From contig JALLAZ010001334.1 in NCBI GenBank assembly GCA_036939755.1, positions 1-16,048 of the forward strand: 16,048 nucleotides of DNA, in the 5' to 3' direction. This DNA comes from Stephanodiscus triporus. Its lineage: Eukaryota > Bacillariophyta > Thalassiosirophyceae > Thalassiosirales > Thalassiosiraceae. Below the pieces are notes generated by a model. That model was given only the letters and a program-made list of their open reading frames with translations. It did no database searches and had not been told where the DNA came from. The position numbers and the translations under genes were made by a program. Numbering within the stretch: position 1 is the stretch's first letter; every line of letters starts with the position of its first letter. Shown one piece after another: positions 1-7,743 of this stretch.

Positions 1-59
1 AGCGTTTTAGCTACTTAAGCTAGATAGAGTGGGTCTTCCAGGAAAATTATCCATCGATC

Positions 60-1063
60 GCTTTTTTTTCCTTTACAATTTTTGATCCCGGGGCATCTTG
101 CCCAGCAACACTTCCCCCTCATCGCAGTCGGCATGGGCAGGTGAGTGTGCCACCATTGCCTCTTCTGTTGCTGTCCATCAACTGCCCCTTGTGCAAGATT
201 GCCACCGTAGATTTTGGGGGGGACATCATCACCTCCGACATCCTGTCCTTCCGAATTTTTGTCCCCTTCTTGTGTCCGTCCTCTCGATTCATATCTTGAA
301 GGTGGGCCGGATGCGTCGTAGCATAACTAGCGTCTCATGCCATGTCCTTGCTGGCACAATGCATGTGCCAGCTCCTTCATTGATCTCCCATGGGCATCGC
401 TTCCCCACCGTCCCTCACGACCAACTCTTTGTACATGACATAGGTGTTGTTCATCCCCATGTTGAAGAGGCGGAACACAAGCTTCGGGGCCCAATTGTGG
501 GACCGGCTCTTCCCCGTTCCCCTTGTTGATTAGGTGGAACGTCTCACAGAAGGCTTTTGTCTGTGCTGGACAAGGCACCGGCTTTTGTTTCATCTCCCTC
601 GTCTTGTTCTCGTCCTTCCCCCTCTGCATCAACCCGTTCTCTGCGTCCAAAATTGATAGTTGGACAATGTTTTGACGATGGCATTGTCCGATCACGCCAT
701 TGACCCATGATACCAACCGGGTGTGTGGCTTTCATCCATCTGTTGCGCCTTCCATCACGCGGTGAATGCATCTTCAATGATCCCAAACTTATGACGATGA
801 TGGGTGATGTTGATTGGCAACTCGAACTTCTTGTCTGAGAAGTTTTCATCCCAAACTTCTCCATCGTCCTCATCCCAATCATCCACAAAGTGCATGCATC
901 GTTGCATGTCACTGAAAGCGCCACGAGGCATGCTCTCCTTCACCATCCCAATCGCATCAAGTGATTTGCATGTACTCCAGCAGTGAATGACTGAGGGCAG
1001 TCCCTGTATTGCGCCTGCCAGCTGACATCCAAAGCAGCGTGCAATGTGGTCGGCTGTTGGAAC
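60..1063 (-). pseudogene. piggyBac-like transposase relic (DDE_Tnp_1_7 type)
   Basis: Decayed cut-and-paste DNA transposase. Seen: on the minus strand, 985-850 encodes the piggyBac N-domain pattern, a Trp-Ser pair (HCWS), then MPRGAFSDMQ and RCMHFVDDWDED, which match the family's 'M-x-R-x-x-F ... LHF-x-D' signature. Downstream come DES and GWYH (736-708), SDNAIVKTLSN (about 691-659), PCPAQTK and FCETFHLINKGNG (about 575-505), then RLFNMGMNNTYVMYKEL (about 465-415) and ELAHALCQQG in shifted frames, and CCWARCPG (110-87), which fits a C-terminal Cys-rich end. Breaks: TGA at 755-757 and 692-694, and frame changes near 660-605, 480 and 330. The stretch between GWYH and SDNAIV is only a few codons, so most of the catalytic core, which should hold the later catalytic Asp residues, is deleted. 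The left end may continue outside the window. The family call rests on remembered motifs. Confidence 0.7.
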
Positions 1064-1073
1064 TCTCCAGGAT

Positions 1074-1094
1074 GGGTACGTACGTAACGTACCC
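1074..1094. repeat. Short perfect hairpin
   Basis: GGGTACGT and ACGTACCC are perfect 8-bp inverted arms around a 5-base ACGTA loop. The hairpin lies just 5' of the recognisable part of the piggyBac relic. It could be a chance palindrome or a remnant of a terminal or subterminal repeat. No partner copy is seen elsewhere in the window. Confidence 0.4.
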
Positions 1095-1399
1095 TTACCT
1101 AGAGTCTCACGAGAGCAGAGAGCCAGTCCCGAGCCAACTGCTCCTATTGGAATCCCATTACCTGGTTGCTTCAAACCATCCAAGTGGATTCCGGCGTGGC
1201 TTAGCGTAGGCAACGCACTCAGGTTTAGCCAGAGAATACTCTGACCTTTTTTCCCCTAGACGATATAGCCATAACTGCTAAGAACAACCTTTTGTCCTAA
1301 CGATTAATGCCTATGCTGTCCTAGGGAGCATTTGACAGTTCGTAGCATAACAAACTAGAAAGGAAGGTCCGCCTCCACGAGAGTGTGCGACCGGACAAG
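1095..1399. other. Spacer between piggyBac relic and gag relic
   Basis: No gene is recognised. The minus frame of the piggyBac relic stays open to 1213 but shows no family motif here. 1214-1399 should hold the leader, primer-binding site or LTR edge of the following gag, but I see no clear primer-binding site and no sequence repeated downstream that would mark an LTR pair. Confidence 0.4.
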
Positions 1400-3015
1400 A
1401 TGGATGTACTCATCGGATACGACGAGGTGGCCGAAGCCCTGGCGAACCTGCCCACCCTTAACCCACGCCCAAATTGCACAAATTCGCGCACTCTCCGTCG
1501 TCATATGTAACGCGCTCTTCAGCGCCTAAGTTGCCCTCAAAGCAACATCCTTGGATGGTCAGGGTTTGTCATGGGGCACACCCCATGTACCTGCTATTGA
1601 GCCCAAACACGTTCCTCCTGCCAATCGATCCTGGACCCCAAGCGGTTTACTATCCGTCCCAGCAGCTGATGGTTGATGTGAACGGTTTACCAGTATTGGA
1701 CGCAGATGGAAACCCACTGTTTCCACCCCTCCCCGTGCTTGCACGAGCCACACTCCTGATGATCGACGCGAGGTTCGCCCACGCGTGCAACTACTGGCAA
1801 TCGTACGAGAACATCAAGCGAGCCTGCTACAACATGCTTGATGACCACATCGACAATGCATTCAAGGTGTTGAACAACCCCTTGCTCACCGGGTGGAACC
1901 CGTCGATGAACATCATCGACATGTTGGGCAATTTGGTCGCAACATATGGGCGTCCCACACCGATGGCCCTTCTGACAAACGACACAACGTATCGCAGTGC
2001 GTATTCACCAAACGATGCGCCCAAGGTGCTATTTTGTTGCATTGAGAATTGCCAAGAAGTGCAAGTTCTTGGCGACGATCCCTACACCGCCGTCCAGCTG
2101 CTGAACAACACAGTGCGCCTACTCCTTGCATGCGGTTTGTACCGGTGATACTTCGAGGAGTGGGATCACCGTGCCACTGCAGACAAGACGTACCTACAAC
2201 TGAAGCCGTTCATTCAGGTAGCTTTTCAACGTCGACTCAACGCATCGGGCAATACAACGGGCCAGCACGGCTACATCCAAAACACGTTTAATATGCTTAC
2301 CAAAGAATTGGAAGACAACATTGATGACGACGTCACCACAATCGTGACTCAGTTGGCCGCGATGACAAACCACAGCAACTTGACGGCCGTGTCAACTGCA
2401 GCGGCAGCAAGCAATGTCAATGCCGCCATCACGCAGCTTGCCGCAAACCAGCAGGCAATGAACGCAAACCAGCAGATGATGATGACACAGCTCATGGCAT
2501 ACGGAGCTGCAGCCGCAGATCCGTTCAGAGCTTGGGTCAATGCTGCTCCGCCCCCGATGTTGGGCATCCACAACTTCAACATTCCCATGATGAGCACATT
2601 CGGGGGCCTTCCACGCGGGGGTGGAAAGGTTGGTGGACGCGGACGTGGAGATCGCGCAGTGAACCAAGTCTGACGATGCAACCATCGTACGCCATTTGCC
2701 AACTACACTGCGCACCAAGGCAGCGGAGGCAGTGGTATCCCGGCATTTGTTCCTGCGGGAGGTGGCGGTGGTGCGCTCACATGCAACGCCGCGCCGATGT
2801 ATTCCAACATTGTCAAGAAGCACAACAACATGAATGCATGCTTCTCATGCCGTTTTGATGTTGAGGACGGCCACACGTCGCGCATGTGCCCCCACGCGTG
2901 GAGGTGCACCAACCACCAAGAAGCGTACGATCGCAACAATGCCCAAGTGTACATCAAAGCCGGATATGATGCATGCACCAAGGCGAAGCACAAGATGCAG
3001 CTTCCAACCTTCTGA
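1400..3015 (+). pseudogene. Retrotransposon gag relic (diatom Ty1/copia-like), zinc knuckle
   Basis: Remains of a gag capsid/nucleocapsid polyprotein. Translation starts at ATG 1400 (MDVLIGYDEVAEALANLPTL) and meets TAA at 1508-1510. The same frame continues through RALQRLSCPQSNILGWSGF, then the reading shifts frame near 1571-1582 (HPMYLLLSPNTF, PIDPGPQAVYYP) and stays in that frame to 3015, broken by TGA at 2146-2148 and 2671-2673. Within it are a helical gag-like segment (about 1790-2290, including NIKRACYNMLDDHIDNAFKV and FEEWDHRA), an Ala/Gln/Met-rich part (about 2380-2500), a Gly/Arg-rich RNA-binding stretch (GGGKVGGRGRGDR) and a CCHC knuckle at about 2839-2895 (C-x2-C-x7-H-x4-C, in CFSCRFDVEDGHTSRMC), followed by NHQEAYDRNNAQVYIKAGYD. 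The order matches diatom gag proteins as I remember them. Protease, integrase and reverse transcriptase are absent, so copia versus another LTR group is inferred. Confidence 0.72.
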
Positions 3016-3554
3016 CGGTGTGCGGCGAAGCAGGTAGATTGTTGGGACGAAATAGGTGACATTTCGCCTTGTCGCCGACTTTTCCAGCCAAGTTGTTGCC
3101 GGGCCGGCACGCGGTGCAGTCGTCCCCAAGGAGGTGGGGAGCAACGTGCCTGCCCAACAACGACATCATAACATGGAGCTGTCCATGTCGAAGTCGGATG
3201 CCCAATGCTTTGGAATCGTCGAGCCGGAGTACGTCTCGTCAACCCTCAACTTCTGGCCAATCAGAACGGAGGCATGGGGGAACGCGTCAGTCATCAATGC
3301 TGACCTGCGCTATCCATCCCTGAAGGCCGCCCTGGGGGGACTACGGCCGTCCTTCCTCCGCATGGGGGAATGTCAGGCAGAAGAAGTTGTGTACTGCGTG
3401 GGGAACGAAGAGATACTAAAAGACAAAATAAATACAAAGTCTCAAACAGACAAAGCATCAGTGTCGGATAGCGAAATGGTGCAGAGCTACATTATTGAAA
3501 GCGAGATGAGGACTGCATTGAATAGTCATAAAGCACCATTAAAACAAATAAAAA
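3016..3554. other. Non-coding or unrecognised interval; compositional boundary
   Basis: A 174-codon plus-strand open frame (3056-3580) runs through this stretch and overlaps the 3' end of the LRR gene by 26 bases, but its product shows no known motif. Its last third has a different, Lys/Ser-rich composition. The DNA changes from GC-rich (3016 to about 3400) to AT-rich (about 3410-3560, with AAATAAATAC and AAACAAATAAAAAC). I read the left part as degenerate retroelement sequence following gag and the right part as the 3' flank of the LRR gene. No pol motif, LTR or terminator is certain. Confidence 0.4.
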
Positions 3555-6002
3555 CTAGAGAAAAACCAGGACATTTTTAATGACCACCTCAAGACACCGG
3601 CCGCCAGCTGTACGGCATTCCTTGCGGGACTTTTGGTAATCAACATTTGCACATATCATGGTCTTCCAAAGCACAAGCTCCGAAATTGTAATGGCCTCCC
3701 TCAGCTGCCCATGATGCAGTCGAACATAACTTGTGACCAAGTCACGAATCTCTTCATAGTACTGGACATTCCTTCCAACTTCTTCCTCATCATCATCGTC
3801 AAACAAATTTCCATATTCCTCATCATCAACGTCAAACAAATTTCCATATTCTCTATCTTTCTCGTCCTTGATTTCAATTTCAATTTCACGAAGCCTGACA
3901 TCAACTTCAATTCGGTGCTCATCGCTCATGCATATTGAACGCTTTGAGACTCTGGCTTCGGCAAGGACACTGAACATCCTAATAGGTATGCCATTGGTAC
4001 TCCCAACTCTGATTGATTCATCCACAATTCGTTGCCAATCTATTTCTAGGGCACGGTGGCAAGTCCTCTGAGCCCAAATCACGTCTCGCACATATTCCGC
4101 AGATGTACCAAGCTTTTTGGCAAGCCTTAGGATCATAGCACCAAAATCAAAAGGCGTGGCCCGCCACCTTTGCATGTGTGATTCAAGAAGAAAATGAATA
4201 ACTTCCATCGGGGCTCCACCTAACAGGGCGTATGCTAGAGGAACTTCCCCCCACCTATCTTTGATGAGCATGGCACCGGGGTACTTCTCAACCATGCACT
4301 GACAAACCCTGACATCATATCCCACCGGTGAGCACAATAAAATGTGAAGGGGTGTCATTCCAAAGCAGTCCTGTCGAAGTCCGTGCGCTGGAAGCTTGCC
4401 GACCTCTTCATTGAACCATGCCCGTGTAGTGCTGTCCATGGTTTGTTCGGCACAATGCTGTGAACGATAGTAGTAACAATATTCATGCAGAGGCAACTCA
4501 TCAAACCTTCCTAATATCATTTCAAGAGAAAAGCCCATGTTCTGGAGGGAAGGAAATGACTGCTCAAGCATATCTTGGGTCAAAGCGGAAGAGGGATCGA
4601 TCACAATATTCCTCAAGAGTGTACAATGACGAAATGTATTGGGGTAGAGACTATTGACAGTGGAAGGAATCTTGATGCGGAGCAATGAAGTACATTCCTT
4701 GAATGCCCTATTTCCAATCGTTCGGAGGCCTTCGTGAAGCTCGACCTCCTTCAATGATCTGCATCTGTGAAATGCCCAATTGCCAATGTTTGTGACAGAT
4801 GAAGGAATCTTGATGCGGAGCAAGGAAGTACACTCCTTGAATACCTCTTGTCCAATCGTTCGTAGGCCCTCCTTAAGATAGACATTCGTCAACGACCTGC
4901 ACCATCCAAATGCGCCATTGTTGATGTCGGTGACAGATGATGGAATCTTGATGCGGAGCAAGGAAGTACATTTTTTGAATGCACCATCTTCAATCGTTCG
5001 GAGGCCGCCGGGAACCTTGATCTCCTTCAATGACGTGCAATTGTAAAATGCGCCAAAGCCAATTTCGGTGACAGATGATGGAATGTTGATGCGGAGCAAG
5101 GAAGTACAGTCTTCGAATGCACTACTTCCAATCGTTCGGAGGCCGTTGTACCAGAGGCTGTTGAGAAGCTCGACCTCCATCAATGACGTGCAACAGGCAA
5201 ATGCACAGTAGCCAATGATGGTGACAGATGAAGGAATCTTGATGCGGAGCAAGGATCTACAGTCAATGAATGCCCTACCTCCAATCCTTTGGAGGCCGTC
5301 GTGAAGCTCGACCTCCTTCAATGACATGCAACCTTCAAATGCACAATCGATGATGTAGGTGACAGATGATGGAATCTTGATGCGGAGCAAGGAAGTACAC
5401 ATCTGGAATGCTCCCTCTCCAATCGATTGTAGGCCATAGCAAAGCTCGACCAACACCAGGTCAGTTTGATGAGAAAATGCATAATCATCAATGCCATCAG
5501 AATCGACACAAACGCGAGTCAAGTCAAAGGGAACCTTCTTGTTACCCATCCAGTACAGGAAGAAGTCCTCTGTGTCTACCCAGCAAAATGCACTGTTGCC
5601 AATGTCGGTGACAGATGAAGGAATCTTGATGGGGAGCAATGAAGTACAGTCTTTGAATGCACCCCGTCCAATCGTTCGAAGGCCCTCTGCCAGATCGACA
5701 TCCTTCAATGACGTGCACTTAGAAAATGCCTTTTTACGGATGGCGGTGACAGACGAAGGAATCTTGATGCGGAGCAATGAAGTACAGCCTTTGAATGATT
5801 CCCGTCCAATCGTTCGAAGGCCGTCATGGAGCTCGACCTCCACCAGTTCAGTTCGATTTTTAAATGCGCGCGGTGGAATATGCCAGACCGATGGATGGAC
5901 GCGAATGCAAGTCACATTTTTGGGGACAGCCCCTCTTATCCTGTAGAGGAAGACATCATCCGTCGCCGCGGCGGTCGCGTGGCTCCCTTCTCTGGCGGAC
6001 AT
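3555..6002 (-). CDS. BspA-type (LRR_5) leucine-rich repeat protein with ankyrin-like segment
   Basis: Intact 815-residue single-exon protein of unknown specific function; such repeats usually serve protein binding. An N-terminal cap (residues 18-47, FLYRIRGAVP ... IPPRAF) precedes LRRs to about residue 470. These form a 46-residue double repeat: a GLRTIG-x2-AF-x2-CTSL half and a RIKIPSSVT-x-I-x3-AF half. Phe anchors fall near 70, 116, 199, 245, 296, 342, 388 and 434. A five-residue insertion (around LWYNG) breaks one period, and a second cap sits at 147-187. Next come an ankyrin-like segment (about 547-610, GMTPLHILL ... WGEVPLAYAL), a duplicated acidic stretch (about 718-740) and a tail with SELVLWK, two Cys and a final VIKNVLVFL, which resembles the conserved end of diatom LRR proteins. 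I chose ATG 6002 because the cap follows it directly. An in-frame ATG at 6167 adds 55 His/Pro/Ser-rich residues that fit no obvious signal. No membrane segment is seen. The stop is TAG. Confidence 0.85.
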   Translation of the reverse strand: MSAREGSHATAAATDDVFLYRIRGAVPKNVTCIRVHPSVWHIPPRAFKNRTELVEVELHDGLRTIGRESFKGCTSLLRIKIPSSVTAIRKKAFSKCTSLKDVDLAEGLRTIGRGAFKDCTSLLPIKIPSSVTDIGNSAFCWVDTEDFFLYWMGNKKVPFDLTRVCVDSDGIDDYAFSHQTDLVLVELCYGLQSIGEGAFQMCTSLLRIKIPSSVTYIIDCAFEGCMSLKEVELHDGLQRIGGRAFIDCRSLLRIKIPSSVTIIGYCAFACCTSLMEVELLNSLWYNGLRTIGSSAFEDCTSLLRINIPSSVTEIGFGAFYNCTSLKEIKVPGGLRTIEDGAFKKCTSLLRIKIPSSVTDINNGAFGWCRSLTNVYLKEGLRTIGQEVFKECTSLLRIKIPSSVTNIGNWAFHRCRSLKEVELHEGLRTIGNRAFKECTSLLRIKIPSTVNSLYPNTFRHCTLLRNIVIDPSSALTQDMLEQSFPSLQNMGFSLEMILGRFDELPLHEYCYYYRSQHCAEQTMDSTTRAWFNEEVGKLPAHGLRQDCFGMTPLHILLCSPVGYDVRVCQCMVEKYPGAMLIKDRWGEVPLAYALLGGAPMEVIHFLLESHMQRWRATPFDFGAMILRLAKKLGTSAEYVRDVIWAQRTCHRALEIDWQRIVDESIRVGSTNGIPIRMFSVLAEARVSKRSICMSDEHRIEVDVRLREIEIEIKDEKDREYGNLFDVDDEEYGNLFDDDDEEEVGRNVQYYEEIRDLVTSYVRLHHGQLREAITISELVLWKTMICANVDYQKSRKECRTAGGRCLEVVIKNVLVFL
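3798..3863 (-). repeat. 33-bp tandem duplication in the acidic linker
   Basis: GTCAAACAAATTTCCATATT occurs at 3798 and again at 3831. The two units are 33 bp apart, so each adds 11 residues in frame (EYGNLFD followed by Asp/Glu). The first 21 bases of each copy are identical and the remainder has diverged, which points to a recent slippage-type duplication within the LRR gene. Confidence 0.8.
4593..5915 (-). repeat. 138-bp LRR-encoding tandem repeats
   Basis: Degenerate direct repeats of 138 bp encode the 46-residue LRR pairs. The phrase GAATCTTGATGCGGAGCAA recurs near 4668, 4807, 4945, 5236, 5371 and 5760, with variants near 5085 and 5623. The array is coding and in frame throughout. Its high DNA identity makes it prone to unequal crossing-over and to assembly collapse. 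Confidence 0.85.
5442..5564 (-). other. Second, internal copy of the N-terminal cap in the LRR protein
   Basis: Residues 147-187 (FFLYWMGNKKVPFDLTR, then DDYAFSHQTDLVLVEL) align with the N-terminal cap at residues 18-58 (FLYRIRGAVPKNVTCIR, then PPRAFKNRTELVEVEL). In both places the cap is followed by a GL-x-x-IG-x-x-x-F repeat and RIKIPSSVT. The protein therefore looks like a short cap-plus-repeat unit fused in front of a second, longer one. Confidence 0.65.
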
Positions 6003-6346
6003 AATTATTGTGATTTTATTGTTCGGGAGATGGGGGAGGGAGGGTGCGTCTGGCGGTGCAGCGGCAAGGTATTGGGGTGATTTTTTATTGGGGGCGATGA
6101 TGTGGTGGTGGCAGCATGAGGAATTTCGGGGGTGTTTTGCGTGGTGTGATTTTTCTCCCAAGTTCAATGCCAGGGAAATAAATCTCCTGAAATCATATTC
6201 TTTCTTTTGTGTCTCTTTGAAAAATTATCTACGAAATTCTCTTTGATATGGGAGATGGGAGAGACCAGTGGCACGGCACCAGCGGCGGAGGGGGATCGTC
6301 AAGCATGAACGATGAACGTTTTTAACTGCTGCATCGAGCGTCAATC
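6003..6346. promoter_or_regulatory. Presumed upstream region of the LRR gene
   Basis: This is the 5' flank of the minus-strand LRR gene. 6003-6167 keeps the LRR frame open up to an upstream ATG and may be 5' leader or an N-terminal extension. 6168-6346 has no long open frame. I see no unmistakable TATA box or other core element, so the promoter role rests on position only. Confidence 0.35.
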
Positions 6347-6465
6347 GTATTAATACACTCTTATGCGCGACCCCGATTGGTTCACTCCTACTTACAAACA
6401 ACAAACCGTGTCGTTTTTTTTCTCAGAGGTCGCATAAGGTTCGACAAGTTGTATTAATTTAATAC
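6347..6465. repeat. Imperfect inverted repeat (palindrome cluster)
   Basis: The left side has the perfect palindrome GTATTAATAC (6347-6356) followed by TTATGCGCGACC. The right side has GGTCGCATAAGG (6429-6440) followed by GTATTAATTTAATAC (6451-6465), itself arms of 7 bp around one base. Both motifs thus recur in inverted order and can pair (TTAATAC with GTATTAA; TTATGCG...ACC with GGT...CGCATAA) across about 119 bp. It may be a small MITE-like element or an insertion footprint, in the spacer upstream of the LRR gene. Confidence 0.4.
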
Positions 6466-6830
6466 TACTCTAATTATTTCGGTGAAATCCAGATGCAATG
6501 ACCGATCAATAGAGGATCCAATACCTTTTGACCGACCTCAAGAATTTTGTATTGGGAAAATGACTTTTGATCAAAATGTCCCGGAGAAATATGACTTTCT
6601 CCAAAATTAATCAAAATTAACACAAGAATTAGATTCAAGAATGCGCGACCACTTCTTGGTTCACTAGAGAGTAAAAAAAATAAATGAAAAAGTTTGACGC
6701 ATCAAGAATCCGGTGAGCGACCGCCCTCTTTATCCCCCCCCACCCGACAGGACGACATTACATTACAACTTAAGAAATTAGGTAACATTATTTATACTAC
6801 CTAGACCTTTTTCACCACACAGGAGTCTTC
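6466..6830. other. AT-rich spacer with direct and palindromic repeats
   Basis: No gene is seen. The stretch contains the palindrome TTTTGATCAAAA (6565-6576), a TCAAAATTAA doublet near 6600, and ATGCGCGACC-N5-TTGGTTCACT at 6641-6665, a near copy of the segment at 6363-6386. A C-rich run (about 6734-6746) and a GACATTACATTAC run lie close to where the LINE 3' end is expected. Candidate boundary sequences exist, but no target-site duplication could be assigned. Confidence 0.35.
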
Positions 6831-6980
6831 ATACGCCGAGGGCTCGTTAACCAAACAGCGCTGCAGTCGGGACCGCTAGAGAGAGGGCATCTCTCCTTCG
6901 AGGATATACGCCGAGGGCTCGTTAACCAAACAGCGCTGCAGTCGGAACCGCTAGAGAGAGGGCCTCTCCCCTTTGTGGAC
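6831..6980 (-). repeat. 75-bp tandem repeat in the LINE 3' tail
   Basis: Two units, 6831-6905 and 6906-6980, both begin ATACGCCGAGGGCTCGTTAA. The first 57 or so bases differ at only one site (GGGACC versus GGAACC), and divergence is concentrated in the last 18 or so. A partial third start (ATTCGCC) follows at 6981. The repeats lie 3' of the ORF2 stop, so they belong to the 3' untranslated region. Such tails are common in non-LTR elements and may help the element's own RT recognise its RNA. Confidence 0.8.
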
Positions 6981-7059
6981 ATTCGCCCTCGGTAAGATTG
7001 GCTACTGAAAGCCATCCAACCCTGTTTGCACAGGGATTTACAGAAATGAGATAAAATTG

Positions 7060-7692
7060 TTATTGCCCGTCCCTCGTAGACCCTGTCCGTGCTTGTTGTG
7101 TCCGTTGCCGTGTCAGCCTCGCTGCCTCCCGTGCAGCTTGAATGGCTATTAGCCAGTACTCTTCCTGTTCCCCAGAAGTAGCCTCCATGTCTCCTAGGTT
7201 CACCTCCATCATCCATAAATCCTCGTCCAACAGTTCCTCCGTACCCATCTCCATCTGCTCCTCAATCTCTCGCTGTATTTCCTCCTTCCAAAGGGTGGCC
7301 TGCGTGCCCGCCACTGAATCATGAATTTGTACATTCCTATAGAGCCATTGGCCATGTGTCGCCTCGAGGAGTTTTTGTATCAACCCTTTCGCCCACCGCT
7401 CTGGGTTGGTACGAGTGCCCTCCTTAAAGTGGAACTGAGGCTGTATGCCCCACATACGAGTACAAACCATACCCTCCATAAACCTACGCCATCTGATTGC
7501 ATCCTGGTCCTGTGCCATCCGCTGGTAGTCATCTCCCAAACCAACACAAATATCCTCCATAGTACGCCCCCCTCTCACCCAAGCATACTCCGCGATGCAG
7601 TCCAAGAGATCAGGGTCGGTATCCAGCTCTTCCATCCGAGCCTCCATAAGATCAATTGTGTGCCGGAGTGTCTCCACTCTGCCAGTATGATC
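7060..7692 (-). other. ORF2 C-terminal region after the Cys/His motif
   Basis: About 210 residues follow the RNase H and Cys/His region, continuing from TGRVETLRHTIDLMEAR. No named domain is recognised. Visible features are an acidic, Glu/Met-rich helix (QREIEEQMEMGTEELLDED), a Trp-rich segment (GQWLYRNVQIHD) and an Ala-rich end (EYWLIAIQAAREAAR). It matches what I remember of the C-terminus of diatom LINE polyproteins, so it is probably a real, lineage-specific part of the protein rather than read-through. Confidence 0.55.
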
Positions 7693-7694
7693 AC

Positions 7695-7743
7695 AGTGCA
7701 ACAAGTGCGCGCAGGTGTCACGTTCCTGGAGCTAGCTAGGACA
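7695..7743 (-). other. Cys/His zinc-binding-like motif interrupted by TAG
   Basis: Directly after RNase H and its connector, the frame reads KCPS, TAG, LQERDTC, AHLLHC. Cys codons at 7743, 7713 and 7695 and His codons at 7707 and 7698 form a zinc-finger-like cluster. The TAG at 7732-7734 occupies the third position after the first Cys, exactly where a C-x2-C pair would place its second Cys. Cys/His motifs downstream of the RT are typical of many non-LTR polyproteins. Confidence 0.55.

Noticed and set aside
98..529. 143-codon plus-strand frame
   Set aside because: It starts only at a non-ATG codon and lies antisense to piggyBac-like motifs, including CCWARCPG.
2146..2673. In-frame TGA codons as selenocysteine or a variant genetic code
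   Set aside because: The LRR gene and ORF1 read with normal stops, TAG and TAA also occur as disruptions, and no selenocysteine-type context or selenoprotein family is present. Decay is simpler.
2349..3242. Several minus-strand open frames (up to 179 codons) opposite the gag relic
   Set aside because: They are antisense shadows of the GC-rich gag frame. None has recognisable motifs, whereas the plus frame has gag order and a zinc knuckle.
1213..3554. LTR pair around the gag relic
   Set aside because: I could not find a direct repeat of LTR length or a clear primer-binding site or polypurine tract on either side.
4593..5915. Regular repeats that could be mistaken for a CRISPR or satellite array
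   Set aside because: The 138-bp period, continuous open frame and LRR consensus show it is coding.
6812..7216. 134-codon minus frame containing two 25-residue repeats
   Set aside because: The repeat is a 75-bp DNA repeat in the 3' tail. The frame overlaps the ORF2 C-terminus in another register and has no protein-like features.
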